From positions 270,539,870 through 270,603,869 of the forward strand of contig NC_081407.1 in NCBI RefSeq assembly GCF_030272615.1: a stretch of DNA of 64,000 bases, written 5' to 3'. A program made the translations under genes and the position numbers. The first letter of the stretch is position 1. Each line of letters opens with the position of its first letter. This stretch comes from Cryptomeria japonica. Lineage: Eukaryota; Streptophyta; Pinopsida; Cupressales; Cupressaceae. Of the stretch, positions 34,108 through 46,900 are shown one piece after another. A model generated the notes under the pieces. The model was not told the origin of the DNA, did no database searches, and saw only the letters and a program-made list of their open reading frames with translations.

Positions 34108-35031
34108 CTTTGCTTGTGGGGATAGTCTTTGATGTATGCCTCCTTGTAATGTCCTTGTGATATGCATAGTAAAGGCATCATTCACCCTTTGATAATGTGT
34201 CTTGTGGTAGCCGTAGTGCAATTGCATATAGGATTCACATGCCCTCAATTCTCCAGGTCTTGTTCCCATTGGACCTCTATAGGTCAATCCTGCATATTCA
34301 TGGGCCTTGGCAAGCAAATATATGATGTTTGAGCTCATGTAGAAAGTCTAAGTTTTCTCAATCCTTCTGAGTTGTAAGTCGATATTGTTACTGATAATCC
34401 TTGCCCGGTTGAATCTTTCTTTTGACATGAGTTCCATGAAGTAAAACATCCAAGTTTCAAACTAATATGCTTGGGGGATTTCTATGACTCGATTGAGCAA
34501 TGTAATCATATCTCCAAATTCTTCCTTGAAGTCGACTCTATGGAGTTTGGTAGGTATCTTGGATAATCTGGGCCTACTTTTCAATAGCCAATACTTGTTA
34601 ATTATCGCCAAGCACTTGTCAAGATCATCATCGTAAGTAACTTTTTCTGCTTCCTTGGTTTTGTAGATCATGCCACTGAACTTAGGTATATGGAATGCTT
34701 CATTGGCAACCTCCATGGAAAGGTAGGTGACCTCCCTCCCATCAGGTGCCACTATCATTCTCTTGCTTGTATTGTAATGTCTAGCACCTTCAATGATCAA
34801 CCTGTTGCATCGGACTGTTGGAAGGAAGTCGACTACTTTCACTATGCCACTCTCGATCATCAACTGAGAATATCTAGTGGGCTTGGTAGTGTACAATGGT
34901 CCTTGGAATTTGTTCATGTTGAATTGGCCCAAGTTGGTGTCCTCTACGTTGCCCCAAAGTGACGTAATCTTAGACTTTGTCATGTCTCCCTTTGAGTCCT
35001 CCTTGATAAGGGCATGTCTTGCCCCGACCAT

Positions 35032-36614
35032 CCTCTACCTATAAGAAACACTTAAGTTAGCCTTATGATATACCTTTGAAATCATAATACTAGAAGGTCA
35101 ATTATTTCAAGATTTTCTAAATAAGCCCAAACCCTAGGTTGCGTTTCTGACCCCTAATTGAATATGATCATCTAAGCTAATGATAATTCCTTGGTAATGC
35201 CTAAAGATGAATAAGATTGCATTAAATTAACAAGAGGCCCTATGAAGGCAATGAACAGAAACAAAATCAATCATGAAATAAGGTCTGATTTTGAATACAA
35301 AATGAAGAAATGGGCCTTGTCTCGGACCTGCAATACGTGTCTAATAAACTGATATGTCAATTTGATTGCCTGTGTGACAAAATAGTATGCTTCAACCAAC
35401 AATATAATCACTGGAATGTCAGTATCAGTGCCTTGCCTAATGAATCTGCCTGTTGTCCTATGTCAACATCGCTTCCTTATGATAATTCGTTGTGATTAAA
35501 TGATGGTGACTGAACAAGGACTTGATCCAATCAAATCGCCGATCTTCAATATCATGGAGAAGTTGTAGTTGCTGGTGAAGAAATCCAATTCACTATTGAC
35601 AGTGTCTTTAAAATTGCTGATGTATTTTGAATTTGTGTTTGATCAAATGAAATGATCAAATACAATATATAGGTGTTGATAGGGGAAGGGTCACATCTCT
35701 GCACTTGGCCGACCTAGTCACACCTATTAATGTTTTGCAATTAATCAAATGAAAGCCGACTTGGACTTTGATTTTCGAAATTAAGGCGTTCTTCATTAAA
35801 TGCGTGAAGCTTTGGTGAATTTCAATAATCGCCTTTCTTAATATTCAAAACTTTACCTTGTCCAAGGATGGGCTAAATCCTTAAGTCACCGATCCAATCA
35901 AGGTAAGGACTGTCCCAAGTCTTAAGTCGCTGGTAAAGCTAATGCAGGGACGAACTTGAGGCTTAAGTCACTCATTTGAGTGAAGTAGGGATGCATCTAA
36001 ATCATTCTAAGGCATCAACTCACTATGAAAGATGAAATGTTCTACTTGAATTGCCCCTTTATCTTGAAGAAATTCCAGTTGATGATGCCTTAGTTACCTT
36101 TTCACCATAAGTGGAGACAACCTCAGTTCCCTTAATTCGCTGATCTATCCTAGGTAAGGACAGGTCCAAGGCTTAAGTCGCCAATTTGCCACAAGGAGGG
36201 ATGGACTAAGGCGAAATCAGTCCGGATCATGAAGAGTTTGTCCTTCAAAACCTCAAAAGGGGATGGTACCAATTACCAAATGAACACAAAAAACCTCTTA
36301 CTCGCTGATTTTGTTGGCCATGACTTGAGTGTCCAAGGACGTGTCCCATGTCAAGGTGGCAAAATGCTATCAATCATCCCATCAAATCAAGGTAAAGACT
36401 ATCGGTCCAGGAGAGATGCTTTTGTCTAAACGAAACCCTGCCATCAAACTAGGTCAAAGAGAAGCAAAATGGTTAAATCTCATACCTTCATATGCACTCA
36501 TCAAGCTCAACTCAATCATCAAAACACCGAACTATCTAAACAAAACTAAGACTAAAGGGCAAAAGAGGGGTCCCCATTTATAATGGGATGATGTGTGATT
36601 TGGTCACACGGACA
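35032..36614 (-). mobile_element. LTR/leader of the retroelement carrying the 35031 ORF
   Basis: Minus-strand start TGTCCGTGTGACC, then CACACATC, then the palindromic CCCATTATAAATGGGG near 36571-36587, matching the terminus of the 21923-25960 unit. TATA-like CTATATATTG lies near 35668. GCTTAAGTCGC or a close variant recurs near 35879, 35919, 35959, 36131 and 36170, again a U3-type motif array. The opposite LTR was not found, so the element is truncated. It abuts the LINE endonuclease at 36615. Confidence 0.6.
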
Positions 36615-39600
36615 AAAGCTGAAAAGTCCTTCTAAGCTTGGGCGATGCGACCAACACCACCAGATTTCTCTTTGAGGTCGAGGATGGCGTTGAAGTTGCC
36701 CCCAATTATGAATTTGTCTTGTATATGTGATATAGCTGCACTGTTTTCTGCCCATACTTGCCTTTTGTCTTCTGTTTTTGTGGGTGCATAGGTGTTGATT
36801 ATAGAGAATTGTAAATTTGATTTGTAGCTTTTGATGTCAACCCTTTGCCAATTTGCATTGGATTCTTAGATGTCAACAAGTACTTGATTTGTGTGTCATA
36901 AAATACCAATTCCTCCCGATGCACCATTGGCCTTAATAAGGTTTCCTCTACAACCTTTGCAATGTTTGATGAAAAGTTCTGCTTTCGTCAAAGATGGTTT
37001 TGTTTCTTGAAGGACAATTTTGGTCATTTTGGATCCTTCTAATTGGTGCTTGACTATGTGCCTCTTGTGAGGGGCATTCAAACTAGAGTTACAAGACTCG
37101 TAGAGTCTGGCCCAGGCTTGGCAAGTCTCGAGGCGGGTCACCTCTGCCGAGGCCAGAGGATCCTGGACTCGGACTCGGTCGAGTCTTGAGCCCCAGACTC
37201 TACCGCCCAACAAGTAAAAAAAAAGTCAGTGTAGTCTCCATTAGAGACAAATGTCGAGGACGTGAGGAGTGATAAAGCCAACAGAAACCTTGGACTTTGA
37301 TGGATATTCTAGGAATATTATTTTTTGAGCATTAGATATCAGCCAATAGAAAAAATAACTCCCGATGCCTTTATAAAATAATAAAAGTCGTTTGAGCTTT
37401 TAGGGGTGTTGCCCCTGAAAATCCCTACGGGGGCCCTGCCCCTTGACCCCGCCTTGTACCGTGACAGGGAGCGCACCAAGGGCGCTGCCCCCAAACCCCC
37501 ATTGAATAATTTGGGGGGAAACTGCGACGATAAAAGTGGGGAAAATTTAACCTTCGATTCTAATTAGGCTCCATATAACAACATTGGTCAATATTTATAT
37601 CAAACTCAGATTTATGAAATTCTCTATTAAAGTTATTTCTACAAATCTGTCCAATAATAGCTGTTCATTTATTATGATTTAGTTGCTATTTAGTGTGCAA
37701 ATATCTTTGTTTAGATGAATAAGATTGAATGCAAATATGTTGGGAGACACAACTGATAAGGTGCACCATGTTGTAATACTCTGAGTTCTTATAAAAATGT
37801 CAAGCAGGTTACAAACCAAGTCTGCTCTGCAAATATTATTTTCTGAGCATTAGACATTTTGCAAATGTTTGTTATAATTGTTTGGAATATATTACAAGGA
37901 CTTGGGGTGAAATCAGTAAGGGTATCTCACAGTGGTATCAGAGATTTGACCCTGCCAACCTGTCGGGTTAAGAGTTACAGCTGTCAGACAAAGATGAAGT
38001 CCAATTGAAATCACATTGAGGAATTCAATATAGAGTTTATAAAGTGTTTGTAGGTGTTCCACAAATATCAGGAAGATTTTATCAATTAGATTCATTAGAT
38101 TTCCACATTCCATGTTGTTGATTTGCATTTATACTTATGTGATCAATGTAAACTTGTGTATGTGCTTCTATTTGATGAGATTATTGTGTCTTTAATGTTT
38201 ATTTATTAAAGGATGCATGAAACAGGTTTTAAATCCTCAAAAAATTTTGAATTTCTTGGGTTTTTCAATTTGCCAAGTCTTTGCCAAGTCTGGGCATCGA
38301 GTCCAAGTCAAAAATCAGCTTGCCGAGTCTGAGCTGAGTCTAAGTCTTGTAACTATAATCCAAACCCCTGACATTCTAGGTTAGGATCTTCATTGCTCTC
38401 CAAGGGAGGGGGTTCCTCCCTTAGATCTAGATCTTAATAAGTAGGTTTTGATAGATTTTTGATCTCTCTTGTGTGCTTCCTCTTCTCTCTTCTACATCTT
38501 GGTCTTTCTTCCCTTGCCTCTTTTGAATGGTGCTCTGGTCAAAAGGTTGGCCGCTGTTTGGTTGATGCATCTGGGATCTAATATGTCAATGGCATACGAA
38601 TTTCCTTCTAGATTAGAGTTCGATTCTTCAAATTCTAAAGCATTTGAGCTTGATTCAGGGTTGGTCATATGATCTTCAACAATTGGGATTGTTGTTCGCT
38701 TCTTTTCTGAGCCCTTGTTCTTTTTTGGCACTTGGTGGTTTTTTATCTCCCTCAGTTTCTTTGAGCCCCCATTCCTGCTCCTTGTTTCAATTGATCCTTT
38801 CTTTTTTGGTGTGGGACTCAAAGATTTGTTTACTTCTTGAGCCCTTAGTGTAGCCACATTTTTGGCTACCTCTTGATCGCCTTTGTTTTCTACAGGTAGT
38901 GGCGACATTGTTGCCTCTTTAGATGCTTCTTGCTCAGCCAACCTCTTGTTTGTAGTATTTAGATATTCCATTAATGCACGTGGTGGAGTCAGTCTTTCTG
39001 GTATCTTTGTATTCTGTTTTGGAACTCATTTTTGGGCAACTGGTATGGTGCATCTTGCCTCAAAATGGTGTCTTTTCCCACATCTAATACAGTAAAATCG
39101 TCGCTCTTGTACTTTGATTGCTTGTTCCCCTATTTCACCCATAGATTTTAATCGGATGATAGAAGGGATTAGTTCAATTTATATTAGCTTTTTTCTTGCA
39201 AAAAGGGCAGAATCACTATTCCCCATATCAAAACAGAGCACCATTCCAAGCTTGGATCCAATTAATCGTAAGCATTCCGCCGTCCAATATTCATGGGGTA
39301 GATTATACAATTTTATCCAAAAGGCATGATTAGTGGGTGATTTTGTTTGGGAGTTAAAAGTTTATCTCCGATTTTTGTACAAACACCAAATTTTGAATGA
39401 ACCAACAGGGCGACACATTGAGAATTTCATCTCGATCTTTCTCTGATTCAACTTCTGCTATGAAAAAGTTTTTAGGAATAAAGCTGGTTTCCACCGTCTT
39501 ATTTCATCCGTTGGCCACCCATGCTCTGATTTCTTCCCTACTAGGGTTTTGCCCTATCACCTTCGCTATTAGGGCTTTTTGATGTAGAATCCTAGCTTCT

Positions 39601-39960
39601 TTCTCTGCTGCAGTTGTGACATCGATTTCACATTTTTTTTTGTAGCGATTGTTTTATTTTTGATCCGAATTTAGAGACTTGGCAATATTGTTGTTCGCTT
39701 GCTTCTAAGTTTTCTTTAGATTCTTTGATACAGACTTCTTTCTCGCTTCTTAATATTCATTTCTGACTTGCCCAAGTGGGATGCGATTTACCCTTTCACA
39801 AATGCCGGAATGGAAGAGTGGTTGCTCTTCTGGTGGTTTCTCTTGGCGTGTGCCCGTTCTTTTGGGTCTGAGAAATTCGCATTTTTGCCTCTTTCGTGAT
39901 TTCTATTTCTTTGCTTCGCAGCCTGTGCTGCCTTTTTTCACTCCATCTCTTTTTTGTTTT
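36615..39960 (-). pseudogene. LINE: ORF1 and endonuclease parts, split by a hAT element
   Basis: Minus-strand order. ORF1-like region at about 39400-38492: FWIKLYNLPHEYWTAECLRL (DUF4283-like), a zinc knuckle CIRCGKRHHFEARC near 39080, then a Ser/Lys-rich tail with LGKRKRR-type basic runs. ORF2 endonuclease follows: NVRGL | LNAPHKRHIVKHQLEGSKM, LQETKPSLTKAELF (37040-36960), GGIGIL (about 36900), IINTYAPTKTEDKRQVW (36800-36740) and FIIGGNFNAILDLKEKSGG (36715-36650). The Glu of the QETK motif and the Asn of NFN are visible; the usual GDFN is GNFN. A hAT element interrupts after NVRGL. The reverse transcriptase is missing because an LTR element abuts at 36614. The 5' border near 39960 is approximate. 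Confidence 0.8.
37084..38357. mobile_element. Non-autonomous hAT element, 8-bp TSD
   Basis: Left end TAGAGTTACAAGACTCG; right end, read inverted, TATAGTTACAAGACTTAG. The flanks are ATTCAAAC (37076-37083) and ATCCAAAC (38358-38365), an 8-bp TSD with one change, and the split LINE frame (VRGL / LNAPH) resumes at the site. Subterminal GACTCG/CAAGTCT motifs cluster at both ends. No transposase ORF. A GC-rich block (GGGCGCTGCCCCCAAACCCC) lies near 37468. It could have been mobilised by a DUF659-type hAT such as the one at 27778, which is an inference. Confidence 0.88.
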
Positions 39961-40420
39961 TTAAATTATTCATGATGGCTGATTGTTGATGTTTGACATT
40001 ATTATTTTTAATTGTAATATATAATATATATCATGACATACGAGTTTGACTGATTGACATTGTAATATTTTTTATTTTAATGGTGGTTTTGTTTATTATA
40101 CAATATCTGAGGCTATTTGTGGTATTTTGAATTTAATTAACTTAATTACTGCTTCAAATATGTGTATATTTTTAATTTTTATATGTTTTTGTAAAGATGA
40201 ACCCAACTTCATATTTTTTTGACCAAACCTGTGAAACTGAATCTGAACTAGTACCAGGATTAGTAACTTAGACTACTAACAACATGTTGGACGTCTATCA
40301 ATACTGTTATGTTACTGAACAAATAACAACTAATAAATACAATTAGAACTTGCTGTTATAACCAAAAATATACAGCTAAAATTTGAAACTTAAATCTTAA
40401 CTTCTTAATGAGATCTGGAA
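39961..40420. other. AT-rich intron sequence, no gene seen
   Basis: No coding or repeat signal; ends at the TATCT target-site copy. Confidence 0.5.
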
Positions 40421-40425
40421 TATCT

Positions 40426-41155
40426 TGTAATGTCCCTTTTTCTAAAATAAGATTTAATAATAAATAATAATTAAATTAAAATTAAATAAATAAATAATAA
40501 AATATAGTATACTATAATTAATGAAAAGTCAAGAGGCATGCTATGAAGAGTTGTGACTCCCTCAAACATGAGATATAAAAAGGAGAAGGGAGAAGAATTA
40601 ATTTGAAAGGGGCAGAAAAGAGGAAGGGAATAAAAGGAAGCTTTTAGAAAAATAAGGAAAATCATTAGAAAGAGCAGATATAAATATAAGAAGGCAGCGA
40701 TCTATTTGAAGAGGCAGAAATAATTACTTAAGAAGGATTATGTCTATTTGGAAGGACATTATCTTTAAAAGGGATACCTCTCTTCATGGAGGAGAGAACA
40801 ATCAATTGGAAAATCTGATCTGATAAAAGGAGAAGAATAGATTGAGTTTGTCACGCAATAAGATATAGCAGAAAATACTATAGTTCTGAAATAATTGTTA
40901 TGTCAAATATGAAATCCTATAATGCTAGTTTGTTCTTTGAAGGCAGATTGATTCATAAGTGGTCTGCATTACCGAATACATAGCAGTTGGTGGTCTAGTA
41001 AACATAGTGGCAATCAAAGCAAGGTAAGGCATGGAACATAATAAGAATAAATCAATCAAGAAAGTAGAGAAATCTGATCTCAGTAAATGAGATTCAGGCC
41101 ATACAGCCATTGTGCAATATAAAGTAATTGGTTAATCTCAAATTGGGGAGATACA
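40426..41155. mobile_element. Solo LTR, TGTAATGTCCC family, TSD TATCT
   Basis: Starts TGTAATGTCCC and ends TTGGGGAGATACA, flanked by TATCT at 40421-40425 and 41156-41160. The first 200 bp (TAATAATAAATAATAATT-type region, then GTCAAGAGGCATG, GTTGTGACTCCCTCAA and GAGATATAAAA) closely follow those of the 30432 element. The inner and 3' parts differ. Confidence 0.85.
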
Positions 41156-41160
41156 TATCT

Positions 41161-43615
41161 GAAAACAAAGAAGAAAATAAGCTAATAATTTTGAGAAAAC
41201 CTAAATATGGAACCATTTCTGATATTAAAAATAATACCCACTGCTAGGATTCTAGAACATACTAGCAATAATACTTGCTGAAAGCAGCTTAGTTGCAATT
41301 TATACCAGAACAAACAGATGATAATGAATTCTGAAGCTATATAGCTAGTCTCCACTGTGTGTAGAATGTGCCTTTCACAACCTTCAATTAAGGCCTAATT
41401 TCCATGACACATTTTCCAACAGTGTCTTCCCCCAAATGCATGAAATAGTGATAGCCGTAGAGTAGAGTATGGCCCTCCTTGGTAGAGAAACTTGGCAAGA
41501 TTATATAGCTTTGAAATGAGATTACAATCCCTTTCAAGGGTAGTCTAAGATAATTGATCTCTTTCAGGGAAGGCAGCCAAAATTCTTCACTTTTCCATTT
41601 ATTACGAGATTTTCAGAAGCATTTACTATTCTTACTTTCTTCTTTGGTTCTTACTATTCTCCTTTATGGATTTTTCTTTATAAGCCATTTTTGTATTTAT
41701 TATTTTATTATTTATTGTTTGTAAAATAAGCTGGATATTCCTACAATTGTTTATCAACAACTGATATATCTGAAAGGAATAACTTGACTGAAACTAACTG
41801 GTATAAAGAAGGAAATTGCAGGAAATTAGACAGAACAAGACATCATAGCACAAGTGACACCAATATACTCTGGAGAAACTACTTAAGGGAAAAACTCCAG
41901 CAAAATGTGAGTATATCCCACTTGAAATGGATCCGATCTTTAGCTTCCTGGGCGTGATATACAGACATGAAATAATTAGTTTCAATTTTTAAGTCTTGTA
42001 CAATCTCTTAACAACTCCACACCTGCTGAAAGCTTGCAACAGTCAAAAAAATCCAGGAAATTTTTTAAATCTACCAATTACTTTCCTTGAATGCTCAATT
42101 GAAGCTTACAGTGCATATAAATGGATGTACAAAACACAGGAAGCTGCTGGAATTCAATGAACTGAGAAATTGAAGAGAAAACTGAAAACTGGAATGTTAT
42201 GGGATGCCAAAATCTATCATGAAAAATTCGCTTCATTCAACAGAATGGCAATTTGGAAAAATATCCCGGCAAATTCAAAAAAGCCTCTTTCGACAGTCCA
42301 TCTTCCAAAAATCATAACTTTTGCATATGGATGCTAATGAGGTGCCTTGTTTTTCAAATTGCCTAATTTCTTAAGAAGAAGCCAAATATCCAAAAGTATT
42401 GAGGGTTTGATGCCATTGAATGCTTGTATTTGGACCTGCAACACAAGCCTCATTTTGCCATGTGATGAAACTGGATCTTTTCAGCGATAAGTTTATTGCT
42501 TGAACACAAAAGCAACATAGTTGGAATCTGGATATTAGTTGTTTGGTTATATCAGTTTTAATTGCATGTGCAGGAGACAGGTTTTGATATTTCAAGACAG
42601 TTGACTTTTAAAATATTTCCAAGATATGGATGGGAGTTAATTTTTTAACTTGTGACAGAGATCAAATATTGCAATTTAAACTTGTGGAAAGGCTTCATTC
42701 AATTTATTGGGACTAAGTTGGATATTGGGATGGGCCATATCATAAATAGAAGGCCAAACAAAGTAGTCTGTGTGCCTTGTCAATTCATTAAAGGATAACT
42801 AGGGATCATTGCCATGCTAAGACGAGATATGTTTATCCTTGAATGCTGCTTGAAGGTTACTAAAACATGGCTTGAATATCATGTTTAGCTGTATACCGAG
42901 AGTGGTAGTTCTCAATCAAAATTTGTTTATTTTTATGTTTAAACTGCCATGTCTCTAAAAAGAGAAAATGATAAAATTTGGCCATGCAGAAAATGGGCTT
43001 ATGATTAAACACTCTACATATGCACGGTTCATCCATGAACTAGATTGTTTTTCATCATGTAGACAAAGGAGAAACTATTTCTTCATTGTTTCTGACCATG
43101 AAGCTTATTTGAGTCTTTGATGCTAGCAATTACTAACTTTTTCATTCTTCCCAGTATAGTCTCAGTTTATCAGTAATTTTGATGAGCTTCAACTGGAGTT
43201 TCTGTCTTCAGCATTGTTACCAGTGTTTATGCGTATGGAGTCAACGATCTTGTAGATTTGATAATATGGTTTGCAGATCTCTGTAGTGTGAATATGCAAC
43301 GATTAGTACTTGTGAAAATTAGTTTTGTAGATTTAAGCATGTCAATAAAAGCTGCATACAATGCTTATGATATCTAGGAAGCCATTTTTTGTAACTGCCG
43401 ATGTGGTGCAAATGCTGTGTTTTCATAAAAAGGTCTTCAGTGTGAGGAAGCTTGCACTTACATGCTTTTTATCCCTATCTTTATTATTTATTGCAATAAC
43501 ATGAAAAGATGACATTCAAGAGGGTGGCCATTTTCTTGTGTCATACATGACTGACTTACTGGTTTATTTCTAAGTTATTTCCATATACATAACTGTTTTC
43601 TTTGATGTTCATCAG
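41161..43615. other. End of intron 1, no gene recognised
   Basis: No convincing ORF, LTR or repeat was found. The last 30 bases (CTGTTTTCTTTGATGTTCATCAG) form a good acceptor for exon 2. Confidence 0.5.
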
Positions 43616-43736
43616 GGGTTTTATATCATCAAAATCTGTTAGACAACTATGCACGTCAACTCCCAATGGTTACAAAGAACCACCAAAAGTTGAGGAAGCT
43701 GAGACTGTGTATGAAAGTCCATCTCATCAAGACAAG
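43616..43736 (+). CDS. Exon 2 of the Rossmann-fold NAD(P)-binding protein
   Basis: Acceptor CATCAG, donor AAG|GTGAAA. With exon 1 it encodes residues 18-58: W, then GFISSKSVRQLCTSTPNGYK, then EPPKVEEAETVYESPSHQDK. The Ser/Arg-rich start continues the presequence, and KVEEAETV is a conserved block just before the Rossmann fold in plant At5g10730-type proteins, as I recall them. Length 121 bp, ending in phase 0. Confidence 0.75.
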
Positions 43737-43904
43737 GTGAAAATGATGTCAGTGCAATACTTATCAAAACTGCTGCATACACTCTTTCTATAGGATTGAA
43801 GACTAGTCTAATATTATGTATTTCACTGTATGTGAATAGGTGAATCTTATTAAAACAGTGTTTGTATTACATTTAATAACTAAGATGGAAAGGGTTTTGG
43901 ACAG

Positions 43905-43993
43905 TTACTTGTATTAGGCGGAAATGGTTTTGTTGGTACACATGTATGCAAAGAAGGCATCCAACGTGGTATTATTGTATCAAGTCTTAGCAG
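43905..43993 (+). CDS. Exon 3 of the Rossmann-fold NAD(P)-binding protein
   Basis: Acceptor GGACAG, donor AG|GTAGTA. It encodes LLVLGGNGFVGTHVCKEGIQ and RGIIVSSLS plus two bases of Arg. GGNGFVG is the glycine-rich dinucleotide-binding loop (GxxGxxG) of an atypical short-chain dehydrogenase/NmrA-like Rossmann fold. The family is predicted to bind NAD(P) and is placed in mitochondria in plants; the substrate is not known to me. The following exons (family members run to roughly 280-290 residues) are not in the window, so the next intron exceeds 20 kb. Confidence 0.85.
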
Positions 43994-46900
43994 GTAGTAA
44001 TTTTGTTGGAATTCATTTCTGGCATTTTTTTAGTATTTTAATTTTGAAGTCAAATATATTTTGAAATTTAGATAAAGCTCTTTGGAACCATTTTTCAGCT
44101 TTGAATCTTATATTTTTACACTTTGACTATTATATTTCAACTTCCAAATAATTTCCTTATGCACTTGCAAGGTTTAATATTTTACGATTTTTGGGGTAAA
44201 CCTCTGCTTTATTGTTGTAGACATGAAAACTATTGTTCTTTATTGGGTTCTATAATTAGCATTATGGGATTTTTTTTCTGTTACTGAAGTGTCCATATGG
44301 CATTTTAGCGATATTCTGTTGTTTCTGTAGTTGAATTGGCTAAAAGGGGGCGCTCGATAGTATGTGTAGAAAGTTGTCTGAAATTTTAGTTTTTTATCAT
44401 TATTTAATTCCAGTGTCAGTGAGAAGAACACTAACCATATTGCTGCTTCCCTTTTTAATATTTCTTAGAATGAATTAGCTTTGGCAGTAATTTGTTCAAT
44501 AGTGGTTGACTGCATGTAGCTCCAATCCCATCATTGTTTTCCTTATTTTCTATTATTAGGAAACCTTTGATTGACAGTTTTCACCTTATATGTTACAGAG
44601 AGCATTTTCTGCACCTGCAAACATAAGCAGTGGACACAAGAAACACAAGTATAAAGATGTTAGTTTGGAAGTATTATAGTGTAAGGTATTCCGGTTAACC
44701 AATAAGGATAAATATGAATCAGTACTAGCACCAAACCAATCACTGAATTAGCTTTTTTGACATTCATAATCATCCCAGCCTTCTGTGACCTTCATAGTTA
44801 TCCCTCCACTAGGAACTAAGGTCGCTAATTTAGCATATTAAACTCTTCAATTACTTGTCATGTCCATACTCCATAGGTATTCATGTAATAGTGATACTTA
44901 GTTTTAATCATAATGAAGACTTTAATCTGTGTCAAAACCTCAGATTGGGTTATAGATAAAATAGTCTGCAAACCAGGTCAAGTCTGGGATGGGATTTTAA
45001 TCCTAGTCAAACCAAGGTGATAGAATAAAAGGTTATCAGTCGTTTTTACTTAATATGAGACTAACCTTAGATGATAAAGATACCTTAATTTGGATCAGAC
45101 CTTAGGCTGGGTTATGAATAATGATGATAAGCAATCTGGGTCAATATTTGCACAGATCTTAATCTGGATCAAACCTTAGTTTGTGATAAAAGGGTCCTAA
45201 ACGAGGGTCAACCTCGAGATTTTAATCTGGGTCAAACCTTGGATGAAAAGATATATACCTCAGTCTAGGTCAATGTCTCAAACCCAAAGAAGAGGTATGA
45301 TAAAGTAGTCATCATGTGGGTTGTTACCTTGAGGTCAAAACTCAGCTGATAGAGACCCCTCAAGTTCGGGTAAACCTCACACTAGTTTGATAAATGTTAG
45401 AAATCAGTATAATAAAATCGAAGGATTACTAAGCTATGCTGTATAATGGCAAAGACATGACATGAATAATGGACAGATCATATCGTGCATACCTGTGTTT
45501 CTTTTTGATTTGCTGAAGAACAAGTAAGGCTGAGATCTAGATGGTCTTAGCTGGTTCGCCACTCGACTCTTCCTGATCTTCTAAATAACATATCTGGCAT
45601 CCCAGATTGCTTCAGTGGTCTTTAAGGGACCTTATCTACCTATCAAACGTCCTGCCATACTTCTGGGCTTTAGATCACAAGAGATCCTCAAACTCTTTTA
45701 ATATATATTATATTGATCTGCAGATCCTAAGGAGATATTACAGCACAAAAATGCTGATTTTGTTGGGCTTAGAATGGTGTATTAAGTCCTTTGCAAGCTC
45801 CATGAGTCAGTCCAAACAAATAAGAGCAATTGCTGCTGCCTCAAATAAACCACAGATCCTTAACTGTTATAAAGTTTTTGAAGTGATTATGCAGATCATA
45901 GTTTACTGACTCATAGAGTACTTGGCGAATCTGCTGAGTACTTGTGGGATCTATCCATGGCCAAATTTTATGGTGTAAACTTACAACCATTCACCACCAA
46001 GTTTTCCACAAATTTTTGCCGAGTTGCAGCTGACTCTGTGGGATATACTTGACCTGTGTAAAAACAGAGTCTGGAAACATATAACTGTGGGAAAACTGCA
46101 TTTTTTACACTCCAAACAAACACTTTTTTTTCCTGTATAAGTCTGACATCCTCAAGGGGAAAGGTCATACCAACAATATAGCATTCTTGTGCAAATTGGA
46201 GTGAAGATACATGGCTTTTTGTATTATCAATAATTATGAAAATGGCATGTGCCATAAGGGTTTGTGTGGTCTTGAAAGTCTTCATTTGAGCTTGGTGATG
46301 GAGGATCCACCCCTCAACACCACCTTGTGCCCACTATAGGAATGTTCTTGGGGTGCTGGCCCTGAACCCCATGACGGTTGGTGCTCCTTGACCCCCTTGG
46401 GTGCACTATCCCAAAGTCCTTGCCAAACTCATTTGATACATGGTGTAATTTTATTTTCATGAAATTTACATTTATTTTTAACACTTAAGTATTTTTTAAG
46501 TTGATGTGTCTTAGGCTGAGCACAGTATGCAAACTTCAGTGTAGATTATTTGGCAAGTTTTTCTTTAGAATGATAATGATGCTAAATGCCAAAGAATAAT
46601 CTTGTCCATATAGTAATTTTAATGCTCAATGAACTTGTAAATTTTGATGTTCATTCATGGTTTTATGATTATCAAATAGTCATGTTATATGTTGTACGGA
46701 AGCTCTTGATGCATTTTTCTTGTTGCATAGCTCCAATTCTTTGAAGCTGCACCATATTTGATTAAGAGTGCTCCTCTTACACACCCAAATACATGCTCTG
46801 CTACACTTGATAAAGGGTTACACCACACACCATTCACATATAGCATAACAAAGAGAATAACACAAAAATTTGCAAGAAATAACTTGCCTTCTCTTTCTCA

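Larger units (their letters stand above)
29426..35031 (-). pseudogene. Large retroelement-type ORF, unrecognised, split by two solo LTRs
   Basis: Minus-strand ATG at 35031. Segments 35031-34108, 31992-31537 and 30431-29426 join in frame once the two LTR insertions and one TSD copy each are ignored, giving about 795 codons. Readable blocks: ALIKED near the start, then KRMIVAPDGREVTYLSMEV, NEAFHIPKF, KYWLLKSRPRLSKIPTKLH, AYLLAKAHEYAGLTYRGPMG-like sequence, YPPYMLPRYPIDKVILLELL, WIEVDSVDLRNLMKPVLLQT, and a charged, Ser-rich C-terminus with a possible nuclear localisation signal (SKRKEINQEEPSKKRQKS). Three in-frame TAG stops (about 34476, 34352 and 31946) sit where Gln fits. No zinc knuckle, protease or RT was seen. 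It is probably a gag-like or accessory protein of a long-LTR retroelement beginning at 36614; the 3' part is lost next to the hAT remnant. Confidence 0.6.
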
